Notes under the pieces: model-generated
What the model was told of the DNA's origin: nothing
Databases searched by the model: none
The model's input: only the letters and a program-made list of their open reading frames with translations
Position numbers and translations under genes: made by a program
NCBI RefSeq assembly: GCF_051900535.1
Contig: NZ_JBHZGI010000001.1
Location: 186,001-250,000, forward strand
Length of the DNA: 64,000 bases
Direction: 5' to 3'
From: Frateuria_A sp051900535
GTDB lineage: Bacteria; Pseudomonadota; Gammaproteobacteria; Xanthomonadales; Rhodanobacteraceae
Part shown: in pieces, positions 25,889 through 34,095 of the stretch
How positions within the stretch are numbered: position 1 is the stretch's first letter
How the letters are laid out: each line of letters opens with the position of its first letter

Positions 25889-27424
25889 ATGTCACGAATG
25901 CTGTCCACCGTGCTCGCGGCCGCCAGCATGCTGGCCCTCGCCGCCTGCTCCGGAAAGCAGGCCGCCGACGCGGCCCTGTCCGCCAGTCCCGCCGCCTATG
26001 CGGCGCCCGCGCCGCTGCCGGCACCGACCGACTTCGGTCCGCCGCAGGGCGAGCCGATCCACGCGGTGCTGACCAGCCCGCCGCACGTGCCGCCGCCGAT
26101 CCACCGCAACTATCCGGCCAAGGTGATCGTCGAGCTGGAAGTGATCGAGAAGGAGATGCCGATCTCCGAGGGCGTCACCTACACCTACTGGACCTTCGGC
26201 GGCACCGTCCCGGGCAGCTTCATCCGCGTGCGCCAGGGCGACACGGTCGAGTTCCACCTGAAGAATTCGCCGACCAGCAAGATGCCGCACAACATCGACC
26301 TGCACGGCGTGACCGGTCCGGGCGGCGGCGCGGCTTCGAGCTTCACCGCGCCGGGGCACGAGTCGCAGTTCACCTTCAAGGCGCTCAACGCCGGCATCTA
26401 CGTCTACCACTGCGCCACCGCGCCGGTGGGCATGCACATCGCCAACGGCATGTACGGCCTGATCCTGGTCGAGCCGCCGGAAGGCCTGCCCAAGGTCGAC
26501 CACGAGTACTACGTGATGCAGGGCGATTTCTATACGACGGGCAAGTACCGCGAGAAGGGCCACCAGCCCTTCGACATGGACAAGGCGATCGACGAGCGCC
26601 CGACCTACGTGCTGTTCAACGGCCACGAAGGCGCGCTCACTGGCGACAAGGCGCTCACCGCGAAGGTCGGCGAATCGGTGCGCCTGTTCGTGGGCAACGG
26701 CGGCCCCAACCTGGTCTCCAGCTTCCACGTGATCGGCGAGATCTTCGACCGCGTGCAGCAGGAGGGCGGCCTGCATCCGCAGGAGAACGTGCAGACCACG
26801 CTGATCCCCTCCGGCGGCGCGGCCATCGTCGAGTTCCACACCGACGTGCCGGGCAGCTACGTGCTGGTCGATCACTCGATCTTCCGCGCGTTCAACAAGG
26901 GCGCGCTGGGCATCCTGAAAGTGGACGGCCCGGAGAACAAGGCGATTTACTCGGGCAAGGAAGTCGACTCGGTGTACCTGGGCGATCGCGCCGAACCGAA
27001 CCTGCATGCGGTGAGCACCGCGGCCAAGGCCAACGCCGCCGGCACGCTGAGCAAGGCCGACCAGGTCGCCGCCGGCAAGCAGCTGTTCACCGGCACCTGC
27101 TCGGTCTGCCACCAGGCCAACGGCGAAGGCCTGCCGGGCGTGTTCCCGCCGCTGGCCAAGTCGGACCTCGTGGCGAAGCTGGTGAAGGAAGACAAGGACA
27201 AGCTGATCGCGATCCCGCTGCACGGTCTGACCGGCAAGGTCACGGTCAACGGCAAGGAATACGACTCGGTGATGCCGCCGATGACGCAACTGACCGACGA
27301 CGAGGTCGCCAACCTGCTCACCTACGTGCTCAACAGCTGGGACAACCCGGGCGGGCAGGTGACCAAGGAAGAGGTGGCCAAGGTTCGCGCGCAGCCGGCC
27401 CCGGCGCCGGCCGCGGAGCACTGA
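25889..27424 (+). CDS. nirK: Copper nitrite reductase fused to cytochrome c (three-domain NirK)
   Basis: This 511-residue enzyme reduces nitrite to NO in the periplasm. A lipobox (LALAAC, Cys20) predicts a lipid-anchored protein. Type-1 copper ligands are His134, Cys175, His183 and Met188; type-2 ligands are His139, His174 and His329; catalytic Asp137 and His280 are present. Residues about 385-495 form a c-type cytochrome domain (CSVCH at 404-408, likely axial Met in SVMPPM), as in the Ralstonia pickettii-type three-domain enzyme. The tethered haem provides the electron donor. A strong terminator follows, so it is monocistronic. Confidence 0.95.
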   Translation: MSRMLSTVLAAASMLALAACSGKQAADAALSASPAAYAAPAPLPAPTDFGPPQGEPIHAVLTSPPHVPPPIHRNYPAKVIVELEVIEKEMPISEGVTYTYWTFGGTVPGSFIRVRQGDTVEFHLKNSPTSKMPHNIDLHGVTGPGGGAASSFTAPGHESQFTFKALNAGIYVYHCATAPVGMHIANGMYGLILVEPPEGLPKVDHEYYVMQGDFYTTGKYREKGHQPFDMDKAIDERPTYVLFNGHEGALTGDKALTAKVGESVRLFVGNGGPNLVSSFHVIGEIFDRVQQEGGLHPQENVQTTLIPSGGAAIVEFHTDVPGSYVLVDHSIFRAFNKGALGILKVDGPENKAIYSGKEVDSVYLGDRAEPNLHAVSTAAKANAAGTLSKADQVAAGKQLFTGTCSVCHQANGEGLPGVFPPLAKSDLVAKLVKEDKDKLIAIPLHGLTGKVTVNGKEYDSVMPPMTQLTDDEVANLLTYVLNSWDNPGGQVTKEEVAKVRAQPAPAPAAEH

Positions 27425-27484
27425 ACGGCACATCGCGTCGCACGATCCGGCCGGCGGCAGCCAACCTGCCGTCGGCCTGTTTTC

Positions 27485-27515
27485 GAGGTGGGCCGGTGGC
27501 CCGCCTCTTTTTTTT
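27485..27515 (+). terminator. Rho-independent terminator after nirK
   Basis: A 10-base-pair stem, GAGGTGGGCC with GGCCCGCCTC (one G-T pair) and a GGT loop, is followed by eight T residues (27508-27515). It is the clearest intrinsic terminator in the window. Confidence 0.92.
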
Positions 27516-27570
27516 CGTATCAAACGGACGGCTGGACGTCCGCGGCGGGTTGACGCACCGTCCCGGCCGC

Positions 27571-27584
27571 TTGACGCGCGTCAA
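27571..27584 (+). promoter_or_regulatory. Dnr-type box upstream of porin gene
   Basis: TTGAC-GCGC-GTCAA is a perfect 14-base palindrome with C/G inner positions. It ends 54 bases before the start at 27639. Confidence 0.78.
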
Positions 27585-27638
27585 CCTGCCTCTCGTTCGC
27601 GCTCCGGACACTGCGCGCATTCCCCAAGGAGCAACACC

Positions 27639-28832
27639 ATGCATACGCGCCTCGCCACTGCCTGCCTGCTGGCCCTCGCCAGCGCCCCGGCCTGGCCCGC
27701 CGATACGCCCGCCCCGCTGCAACTGGAATGGGATGCGCGTGTCCGGCACGAGCAGGTCGACAACGACGCGTTCGCGCGCGACGCCCGCGCGGACACCCTG
27801 CGCCTGCGGTTGGGCCTGCGTGCCCAGTTTGCCTCCGGTTTCAGCGGTTACCTCGAAGGTGCCGGCGTGGCCGCCGCCGGCGGGCGATACAACAGCGGTG
27901 CCAACGGTCACACGCAATATCCGGGCATCACCGATCCGAAAGGCAGTGAGCTCAACCAGGTCTATCTCGCCTGGCAGGGCGGCACCTTCGGCGCCATCGC
28001 CGGTCGCCAGCGCCTGCTGTTCGACAACCAGCGCTGGATCGGCAACGTGGGCTGGCGCCAGCACGAGCAGACCTTCGATGCCGTGGCCCTGCAGTGGCAG
28101 CCCGCCCCCGATTGGACTGTGCGCTACGCCTGGCTCGATCGCGTGCATCGCGTGGCCGGGCGCGATGCGCTCCTGCCTGTGGCGCGCGAGCGCCAGCTCG
28201 ATACGCATCTGCTCAACGCCGCCTTCAAACGCGGCATGCAGCAGTGGACCGGTTACGCGTACCTGCACGAGGACCGTGACGTCGCCACCGCGTCCAGCGC
28301 CACCTACGGCGCGCGCTGGATGGGCAAGCCCACCGCGGACGGCTTCGGCTGGACGCTGGAAGCGGCGCATCAAGCCGACTACGCCAACAATCCCGACCGC
28401 TTCTCGCACGCCTACTGGCTGGCCGAACCGGCGTGGACGCTGCACGGCATCACCGGCAAGCTCGGGTGGGAACACCTGGGCGGCAACGGTCATCACGCGC
28501 TGCAGACACCGCTGGCCACGCTGCACGCCTTCAACGGCTGGGATGACCAGTTCGCCGTGACGCCCCCGGGTGGGCTGGAAGATCGCTACGCCGCGGTCAA
28601 CGGCGGCTTTGGTGTACAGGCACGGTTCGGCTGGGTGCTCGCATGGCACGACTATCGCGCCGACCGCGGTGGCCGCTACGGCAGCGAGTGGGATGGCTCG
28701 CTGGGCTATGCGTTCAGCCCGGCGGTGAGTGGGTTGCTCAAGCTCGCCCGCTATCAAGCCGACGGCTTCGGCCGCGACGACACCAAGCTGTGGCTGCAGG
28801 TGGAATGGAAGGGCGTGCAGGCGTTGCGGTGA
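27639..28832 (+). CDS. Outer-membrane beta-barrel protein, alginate-export/porin-like
   Basis: This 397-residue protein has a Sec signal peptide (cleavage near APAWPA-DT). The mature region has alternating amphipathic strands and aromatic girdles, and fits the alginate-export (AlgE-like) porin family often found beside denitrification genes. A role in uptake of nitrite, nitrate or another anion is plausible but unproven. It stands alone after the nirK terminator and has its own Dnr-type palindrome. Confidence 0.8.
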   Translation: MHTRLATACLLALASAPAWPADTPAPLQLEWDARVRHEQVDNDAFARDARADTLRLRLGLRAQFASGFSGYLEGAGVAAAGGRYNSGANGHTQYPGITDPKGSELNQVYLAWQGGTFGAIAGRQRLLFDNQRWIGNVGWRQHEQTFDAVALQWQPAPDWTVRYAWLDRVHRVAGRDALLPVARERQLDTHLLNAAFKRGMQQWTGYAYLHEDRDVATASSATYGARWMGKPTADGFGWTLEAAHQADYANNPDRFSHAYWLAEPAWTLHGITGKLGWEHLGGNGHHALQTPLATLHAFNGWDDQFAVTPPGGLEDRYAAVNGGFGVQARFGWVLAWHDYRADRGGRYGSEWDGSLGYAFSPAVSGLLKLARYQADGFGRDDTKLWLQVEWKGVQALR

Positions 28833-28862
28833 GGCGATTCGCCCAAAGGCTCAGGCGCTGGA

Positions 28863-28887
28863 TCCCTCTCCCCCGAAGGGAGAGGGA
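28863..28887. repeat. REP-like intergenic palindrome
   Basis: TCCCTCTCCC and GGGAGAGGGA form a perfect 10-base-pair stem with a CCGAA loop and no T-run. Related CCCGCAAGCGGG-type hairpins occur at 33868-33887 and 35846-35857. Confidence 0.7.
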
Positions 28888-28906
28888 GTCCAAAAGCGCC
28901 GCACGG

Positions 28907-28920
28907 TTGACCTGCATCAG
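28907..28920 (+). promoter_or_regulatory. Dnr-type box upstream of the DUF2249-ubiT-nadAB operon
   Basis: TTGAC-CTGC-ATCAG matches 9 of 10 positions of TTGAC-N4-ATCAA. It is only 36 bases before the ATG at 28957 and lacks a clear -10 element at the usual place, so it is less certain than the others. Confidence 0.6.
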
Positions 28921-28956
28921 CGCACCGGATGTCCCATAAGCGCTCCAATCGCGGGC

Positions 28957-29202
28957 ATGACCCCACCCATCGAACTTGACCTGCGCCACCTCCCGGCGCC
29001 GCAGCCCATGCTGCGCGCGCTCGAGGCCGCCGAGACCCTGGCACCTGGCGAACGGCTCATCGTTGTCGCCCCGATGCTCCCGCGCCCGTTGCTGATGGAG
29101 CTGGCCCAGCTCGGCTTCGAGGCCGAGCCGGGCGAGCCGCAAGCCGACGGCAGCGTGCGCGTGCAGATCCGCCGCCCGGACGATGCCGAAGCTGCGGCTT
29201 GA
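28957..29202 (+). CDS. DUF2249 protein
   Basis: This 81-residue protein has the DUF2249 core (IELDLRHLPAPQPM...ALEAAETLAPGERL) resembling a TusA-like alpha/beta fold but without the TusA cysteine. The family is recurrent next to NO-handling and denitrification genes; its activity is unknown. It is the first gene of a five-gene operon (28957-33829) and overlaps the next gene by 20 bases. Confidence 0.83.
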   Translation: MTPPIELDLRHLPAPQPMLRALEAAETLAPGERLIVVAPMLPRPLLMELAQLGFEAEPGEPQADGSVRVQIRRPDDAEAAA

Positions 29203-30427
29203 CCAGGCGCCGCCGGCCACGCTGCCGCTGCGCTTCCTGCTCGCCATGCCATGCTGGGGCGTGGTCGGCGCCGCGCTGCTGCTGGTCGATGGCGATGCCG
29301 CGCTGCTGAGCCGCTGGCACCCGGCCACGCTGGCGTTGGTGCACGTGTGGACGCTGGGCGTGCTCGGCAACGCGATGCTCGGCAGCCTGCTGCAGTTCCT
29401 GCCTGCCGCCGTTGGTGCCCACCTGCGTGGCTGGCGGGGCGTGCCGGCGCTGCATGCAGCGTTCAACCTCGGTGCGCTGCTGCTGGTGGCCGGGCTCTAC
29501 ACGCAGGCGCGCTGGCCGCTGTGGATCGCTGGCGTGGTGTTGCCGGCGAGTTTCCTCTGGCTGGGTGCGATGACGGTTCCCGGCCTTGTGACCGCCGCCG
29601 GTGAGCGATTGCTGCGTTCGGGCATCGGCCTGGCGCTCGGCTTCGGCATGCTCGCCGCGCTGGTGGGTGGCGGGCTGGCCCTGTTGCTGGCCCGACGCAT
29701 CGCGTGGCCGCCTGTGGCGGTGGACGTGCACGCAGGCCTCGGCGTCCTGGGCTGGATGGTGCTGTTGCTGGCGACCGTGGCGCGGGTGGTCATGCCGATG
29801 TTCCAGGGCACCGGCAGCGTGCCGCCACGCATCCAGGCGGCATGGCTCGCGGTCGTCGTGATCGCGTTGCTCACGACGGCGGCGGTGCATCTGCGCTTTT
29901 CAGGCGATCGCACGCTTGCCCTTGCAGTGGCCGGCGGCGCTGCGAGCTTCGCGCTCGCAGCGCTCTGGCTGCAGCGACGCGTGCCGCCTGCACGCCATAA
30001 CGCGCTCTTCCTGCACTGGCGCGCCGGACTACTTGCGCTCTTCGTCGCCGCGCTGGCGCTCGCCGGGGGGCAGGGAATGGTCGCCGGCGTCCTTGCGCTG
30101 GGCGTCGGCCTGCCATTGCTGGTCGGCGGCATGACGCTGGAGATCGTCCCGTTTGTCGACTGGATCGTGCTGCGCCGACGCGTGCCGCGTGGCGTGCAGT
30201 TGCCGGGCGTGCAGCGCCTGTTGCCCGATGCATCCAGGCGCCGCGCGTTGATCGCGCACACCGTCGCTGCGCCATTGCTGGTGGCGGCCACGCTATGGCC
30301 GACGCCATGGCTCGCGCGGCTGGCCGCCTTGGGACAACTGGTCGCCTGGAGCGTCCACGGCCACACGCTGGCGAGCGCGCTGCTTGCCGGCCGCGCTTTC
30401 CTTCGCCGCGCCGGGCAACTTGCATGA
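29183..30427 (+). CDS. Polytopic membrane protein, haem-copper-oxidase/NnrS-like
   Basis: This 414-residue protein has about 12 predicted transmembrane helices. His residues sit at helix ends in HPATLALVHVWTLGVLG and VDVHAGLGVLGWM, with QFLP and MPMFQGTG loops. This pattern recalls cytochrome oxidase subunit I-like and NnrS-like proteins encoded with denitrification genes, but the full haem ligand set cannot be confirmed by eye. It lies between DUF2249 and the chorismate mutase-UbiT fusion and is translationally coupled to both. Possible roles are NO-stress relief or quinone/haem chemistry in the membrane; none is established. Confidence 0.72.
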   Translation: MPKLRLDQAPPATLPLRFLLAMPCWGVVGAALLLVDGDAALLSRWHPATLALVHVWTLGVLGNAMLGSLLQFLPAAVGAHLRGWRGVPALHAAFNLGALLLVAGLYTQARWPLWIAGVVLPASFLWLGAMTVPGLVTAAGERLLRSGIGLALGFGMLAALVGGGLALLLARRIAWPPVAVDVHAGLGVLGWMVLLLATVARVVMPMFQGTGSVPPRIQAAWLAVVVIALLTTAAVHLRFSGDRTLALAVAGGAASFALAALWLQRRVPPARHNALFLHWRAGLLALFVAALALAGGQGMVAGVLALGVGLPLLVGGMTLEIVPFVDWIVLRRRVPRGVQLPGVQRLLPDASRRRALIAHTVAAPLLVAATLWPTPWLARLAALGQLVAWSVHGHTLASALLAGRAFLRRAGQLA

Positions 30428-31353
30428 GCCGCGGCCGCCAGGACGCACGCAGTGTGGGCTTGTGCGCATCTGTGATCCGCGGCGCGCTGGACGCCGGACC
30501 GCGGCCCGCCCGATGGGAAGCCATCCCGCCGCGTTTTGCCCTGGCGCGTACCCGCGCGGCCATCGATGCAGTGGACGATGGTTTGCTCGTGCTGCTCGCG
30601 ATGCGTCGTCGGCTGGTCGACGTGGTGGCGCGGCTCAAGCCACGTGCGGGCATGCCACCGCGCGATCCGCAACGTGAGCATGCCGTCCGCCAGCGCGCGC
30701 AGGCGATGGCCCGACGCCTGGGCGTCCCGTCGGCCACCGCGACGCGGCTGCTCGAGCTGGCCATCAGCGATGCCTGCAAGCAGCAGGGCCTGGCGGTTGA
30801 CCTGGATCAGAGCGAGCCCGACGGTCCGCCGGTCATCCTCGCCGACATGAACCTCGACCCTGCCCGCGCCGCGCCGATGCTGCGCCTGCTGCCGCCGCCG
30901 CGACACCTCGCCCCCTTGTTCCGCGTGGTCCCGGCGCGCTGGCAGCACGCACTGCTCGAACGCGCCATGGCGCGCGTGCTTGCCGCGCCGCTGGCCGAAC
31001 ATGCTCTCGATTTCATGGACGGCCGCCGACTCGGCATCGAAGTCACCGATCTCGGGTTGCGCTGGGTGCTGACCCTGCGCGAGGGCCGGCTCGTAGTCAT
31101 CGACGACGCACCCGAGGCCAGCGTGCGCGGCAGCGCCACCGACCTGCTGTTGCTCGCCAGCCGTCTGGAAGATGCCGACACACTGTTCTTCCAGCGCACG
31201 CTGGTACTCACCGGCGACACCGAGCTGGGGCTGACCGCGCGCAACCTGCTCGATCGCCTGCCGTGGGAATCGGTGCAGCTGGGCCTGCGCATCGCACTCA
31301 ACCGCGGCGCCCGCCTGGCACGCGCCGCGCGCGACGCGCATCGCCACGCCTGA
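30424..31353 (+). CDS. ubiT: Chorismate mutase-UbiT fusion (anaerobic ubiquinone synthesis)
   Basis: This 309-residue protein has two domains. Residues about 38-122 are an AroQ-class chorismate mutase. Aligned to E. coli AroQ, active-site Arg11, Arg28, Lys39, Asp48, Arg51, Glu52 and Gln88 correspond to Arg44, Arg61, Lys72, Asp81, Arg84, Glu85 and Gln121; only Ser84 changes (Ala117). Residues about 165-285 are the SCP2 lipid-binding domain of UbiT, with the signature DADTLFFQRTLVLTGDTELG close to E. coli UbiT. UbiT binds quinone intermediates for O2-independent ubiquinone synthesis. E. coli UbiT (about 174 residues) has no mutase. The ATG at 30424 overlaps the preceding stop (ATGA). Confidence 0.9.
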   Translation: MSRGRQDARSVGLCASVIRGALDAGPRPARWEAIPPRFALARTRAAIDAVDDGLLVLLAMRRRLVDVVARLKPRAGMPPRDPQREHAVRQRAQAMARRLGVPSATATRLLELAISDACKQQGLAVDLDQSEPDGPPVILADMNLDPARAAPMLRLLPPPRHLAPLFRVVPARWQHALLERAMARVLAAPLAEHALDFMDGRRLGIEVTDLGLRWVLTLREGRLVVIDDAPEASVRGSATDLLLLASRLEDADTLFFQRTLVLTGDTELGLTARNLLDRLPWESVQLGLRIALNRGARLARAARDAHRHA

Positions 31354-31370
31354 CCCCACGAGGATCGCCA

Positions 31371-32396
31371 ATGTCCCCGCGAACCGCCGCCACCGCGCCT
31401 GCCTGGCGCGACGGCCTGGAACACGAGTACGCCGAACTGGTGCAGCGGCTCGAACCGCTGCTGCCCTGCCTGGAGCTGCCGCTCCACCTGCCGTGGATCG
31501 ACGCGATCAACGCGCTCAAGCGCGAGCGCGGCGCGGTGATCATGGCGCACAGCTACCAGTCGCCGGAGATCTTCCACGGCGTGGCCGACATCACCGGCGA
31601 TTCGCTGGCCCTGGCGCAGGCGGCGGCGGACTGCAAGGCCGAGCTGATCGTGCTGTGCGGCGTCCACTTCATGGCCGAGAGCGCGAAGATCCTGGCGCCG
31701 CACAAGACCGTGCTGATCCCCGACCTCGAAGCCGGCTGCTCGCTTGCCTCCTCGATCACCGCCGCCGACGTGCGCGCGCTGCGCGAGCAATACCCCGGCG
31801 TGCCGGTGGTCAGCTACGTCAACACCTCCGCCGCGGTGAAGGCCGAGTCCGACGCCTGCTGCACCTCCGCGAACGCGGTGCAGGTGGTTGAAGCGATGGA
31901 CAGCGAGCGGGTGATCTTCCTGCCCGACCGTTACCTGGGTCGCCACGTCGCCACGCAGACCAACGTCGAGCTGATCCTTTGGCACGGCCAGTGCGAGGTC
32001 CACGAGAAGTTCACCGCGCAGGAGGCGCGCCATGCGCGGGAGCGCTTCGACGCCAAGCTGGTGGCGCATCCCGAATGCCCGCCCGATGTGCTGGCCGAGG
32101 CCGACTTCGTCGGTTCCACCAGCGCCATGGGTCGCTGGCTGGAGCGCGAGAAGCCCGAGCGCGTGGCGCTGATCACCGAATGCTCGCTGGCCGACAACCT
32201 GCGCACGCGGTTCCCGGCGACGCAGTTCATCAAGCCCTGCAACCTGTGCCCGCACATGCAGCGCATCACGCTGCCCGCCATCCATGCCGCGCTGTGCGAC
32301 ATGAAGCATGCGGTCGAGGTGCCCGCCGACATCGCCGCACGCGCCCGCCGCGCGCTGGAGCGCATGCTGGCAGTGGGTCGGCGCGAGACCGTGTGA
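31371..32396 (+). CDS. nadA: Quinolinate synthase
   Basis: This 341-residue enzyme condenses iminoaspartate with dihydroxyacetone phosphate to quinolinate. Likely [4Fe-4S] ligands are Cys123 (LEAGCSLAS), Cys209 (WHGQCEVHEKF) and one of Cys291/Cys294 (CNLCPHM). The cluster is oxygen-sensitive, fitting the anaerobic setting. It starts 17 bases after the UbiT fusion and overlaps nadB by 1 base (TGATG). Many relatives in this order can make quinolinate by the O2-dependent kynurenine route, so a NadAB pair under a Dnr-type box may be the anaerobic alternative; that is inference. Confidence 0.93.
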   Translation: MSPRTAATAPAWRDGLEHEYAELVQRLEPLLPCLELPLHLPWIDAINALKRERGAVIMAHSYQSPEIFHGVADITGDSLALAQAAADCKAELIVLCGVHFMAESAKILAPHKTVLIPDLEAGCSLASSITAADVRALREQYPGVPVVSYVNTSAAVKAESDACCTSANAVQVVEAMDSERVIFLPDRYLGRHVATQTNVELILWHGQCEVHEKFTAQEARHARERFDAKLVAHPECPPDVLAEADFVGSTSAMGRWLEREKPERVALITECSLADNLRTRFPATQFIKPCNLCPHMQRITLPAIHAALCDMKHAVEVPADIAARARRALERMLAVGRRETV

Positions 32397-33829
32397 TGCG
32401 CGCCGACGCACCGTTGCTGGTCGTCGGAGCGGGCGTCGCCGGCCTTTCCACCGCGCTCGCCGCGGCGCCACGTCCGGTGCGCCTGCTGTGCCGTTCGCAC
32501 GATGGCACGGGCAGCGCCAGCGCGCTGGCCCAAGGTGGTATCGCCGCGGCGATGGACGCGGCCGACAGTCCCGCGGCGCATGCACGCGACACGCTGCAGG
32601 CCGGCGCCCACCACAACGATGCGGTCGCGGTGCAATGGCTCACCGAAACGGCGCCACGGACCATCGACTGGCTCGCCGCGCAGGGCGTGGCATTCGATCG
32701 CGACCAGGACGGCACGCTGCGGCTCGGCCGCGAAGGCGGCCACGGCGTGCCGCGCATCGTGCATGCCGGCGGCGACGCCACCGGCGCGGCTCTGGTCCGT
32801 GCGTTGCGCACGCAGGCGCAACGCGCGTCGCACATCCAGTGGCGCGGCGGCGTCGAGGTCGAAGCCCTGTTGTGGCGTGACGGCCGCGTGGCCGGCCTGC
32901 GCACGCGCGACGAGCGTGGTCGCGAGGAAACCCATCACGCTGCCCACGTGGTGCTTGCCACCGGCGGCATCGGCAGCCTGTTCGCACGCACCAGCAATCC
33001 GTCCGGCGCCGATGGTGCGGGCCTCGCGCTCGGCCTGGCCGCCGGGGCCGCGGCGCGCGACCTGGAGTTCGTACAGTTCCACCCGACCGCACTCGACCTG
33101 CCGCGGCGGCAGCGCCTGCCGCTGGTCACCGAGGCGTTGCGCGGCGCCGGCGCGCGGCTGCGCGACGCGCACGGCCGCCCGCTGATGGATGGCGTGCACC
33201 CGCTGGGCGATCTCGCGCCGCGCGACGTGGTCGCCCGGCGCGTGTGGCGGGCCTGCCAGGAGGGCGGCGCCTGGCTCGATGCGACCGCCGTCACCAACTG
33301 GCCCGGGTGCTTTCCGACCGTATTCGCCGCCTGCCTGGAGCACGGTATCGATCCACGTACCGCACCGATTCCGGTGACACCCGCAGCGCACTTCCACATG
33401 GGCGGCCTGGCCACCGACCTCGATGGAGGCACCGGCGTGCCAAGCCTGCACGCGGTAGGCGAGGTGGCCTGCAATGGCGTGCACGGCGCCAACCGGCTCG
33501 CCAGCAATTCACTGCTCGAAGGTGTGGCCTGCGGACGACGGCTGGGCACGCGACTGGCTACGCTGCCGTGGGCAAAGCGCGGGCAGGGGACGATGCGCTG
33601 GATCGAGCGGGGTCCGTCTCTCGATGCCGATACCCTGACGGTGCTGCGCCAACGCATGTGGACCGCAGCCGGCCCGCAGCGCGATGCCGGCGCGTTGCGT
33701 GACGCGCTGCTCCAGAGCGGGCTCTGGCATGGCTGGCAGGCGCGGTTGGCCGAGGCGCTGTTGCTGGCAGCCCTGCGGCGGACGGAAAGCCTTGGCGCGC
33801 ACTGCCGGTGGGATGCGCTGGCGGCGTAG
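32396..33829 (+). CDS. nadB: L-aspartate oxidase
   Basis: This 477-residue flavoprotein of the succinate dehydrogenase/fumarate reductase family has VVGAGVAGLSTALAA for FAD at the N-terminus, SALAQGGIAAA, and HFHMGGLATDL with HGANRLASNSLLE near the active site. It oxidises aspartate to iminoaspartate and can use fumarate as acceptor without O2. It is somewhat shorter than E. coli NadB (540), mainly at the C-terminal helical bundle. It is last in the DUF2249-ubiT-nadAB operon and is followed by hairpin repeats. Confidence 0.92.
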   Translation: MRADAPLLVVGAGVAGLSTALAAAPRPVRLLCRSHDGTGSASALAQGGIAAAMDAADSPAAHARDTLQAGAHHNDAVAVQWLTETAPRTIDWLAAQGVAFDRDQDGTLRLGREGGHGVPRIVHAGGDATGAALVRALRTQAQRASHIQWRGGVEVEALLWRDGRVAGLRTRDERGREETHHAAHVVLATGGIGSLFARTSNPSGADGAGLALGLAAGAAARDLEFVQFHPTALDLPRRQRLPLVTEALRGAGARLRDAHGRPLMDGVHPLGDLAPRDVVARRVWRACQEGGAWLDATAVTNWPGCFPTVFAACLEHGIDPRTAPIPVTPAAHFHMGGLATDLDGGTGVPSLHAVGEVACNGVHGANRLASNSLLEGVACGRRLGTRLATLPWAKRGQGTMRWIERGPSLDADTLTVLRQRMWTAAGPQRDAGALRDALLQSGLWHGWQARLAEALLLAALRRTESLGAHCRWDALAA

Positions 33830-33854
33830 CGCTCCGGCAAGGCATCCCTCTTTC

Positions 33855-33887
33855 GCCCTTCGGGCGCCCCCGCCCGCAAGCGGGGGA
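33855..33887. repeat. Tandem intergenic hairpins after nadB
   Basis: CGCCC-TTC-GGGCG (33855-33867) is followed at once by CCCCCGC and GCGGGGG (33868-33887, 7-base-pair stem) containing the core CCCGCAAGCGGG, which recurs at 35846-35857. There is no T-run. They may act as a weak terminator or mRNA 3' stabiliser. Confidence 0.65.
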
Positions 33888-34026
33888 TCGATAACGCGGC
33901 CTCGCGTCGTGCCGGGAGGAGCGGACAAGGCGGAATCTCGGATCCGAGCCGTCCACGATGGGAGGCAGCCGAAGGAAGAAAGCGGGACGCCACCCCATGC
34001 GACCAAACCGCGCACCGGGCGCCCGC

Positions 34027-34040
34027 TTGACCCGAATCAA
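34027..34040 (+). promoter_or_regulatory. Fnr/Dnr-type box upstream of fabA-fabB
   Basis: TTGAC-CCGA-ATCAA ends 55 bases before the fabA start at 34096. The -10 region at the expected distance is poor, so activator dependence is likely. Confidence 0.78.
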
Positions 34041-34095
34041 GGCCGCCGTGCAGGCCGCTGACCAGACTCCCCGCACCTCCACTGAAGAACTCCCC

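Noticed and set aside
25892..27523. A 543-codon open frame opposite nirK
   Set aside because: The plus strand encodes a complete NirK-cytochrome c with every copper and haem ligand; the antisense product resembles no protein.
27550..27562. A second half-box (TTGACGCACCGTC) before the porin gene
   Set aside because: Only one half-site matches; the full palindrome at 27571-27584 is at the right distance.
30797..30810. TTGAC-CTGG-ATCAG, an Fnr-like box
   Set aside because: It lies inside the chorismate mutase-UbiT coding region, more than 500 bases from the next start, and is explained by the codons for VDLDQS.
29497..31371. A 624-codon open frame on the minus strand
   Set aside because: It is antisense to the membrane protein and ubiT genes, has a repetitive Arg/Ala/Gln-rich translation with no domain, and is a by-product of high GC at third positions.
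32396..33829. Fumarate reductase flavoprotein subunit instead of NadB
   Set aside because: It is adjacent and coupled to nadA, has no iron-sulfur or membrane-anchor partner genes, and its length and motifs fit L-aspartate oxidase.
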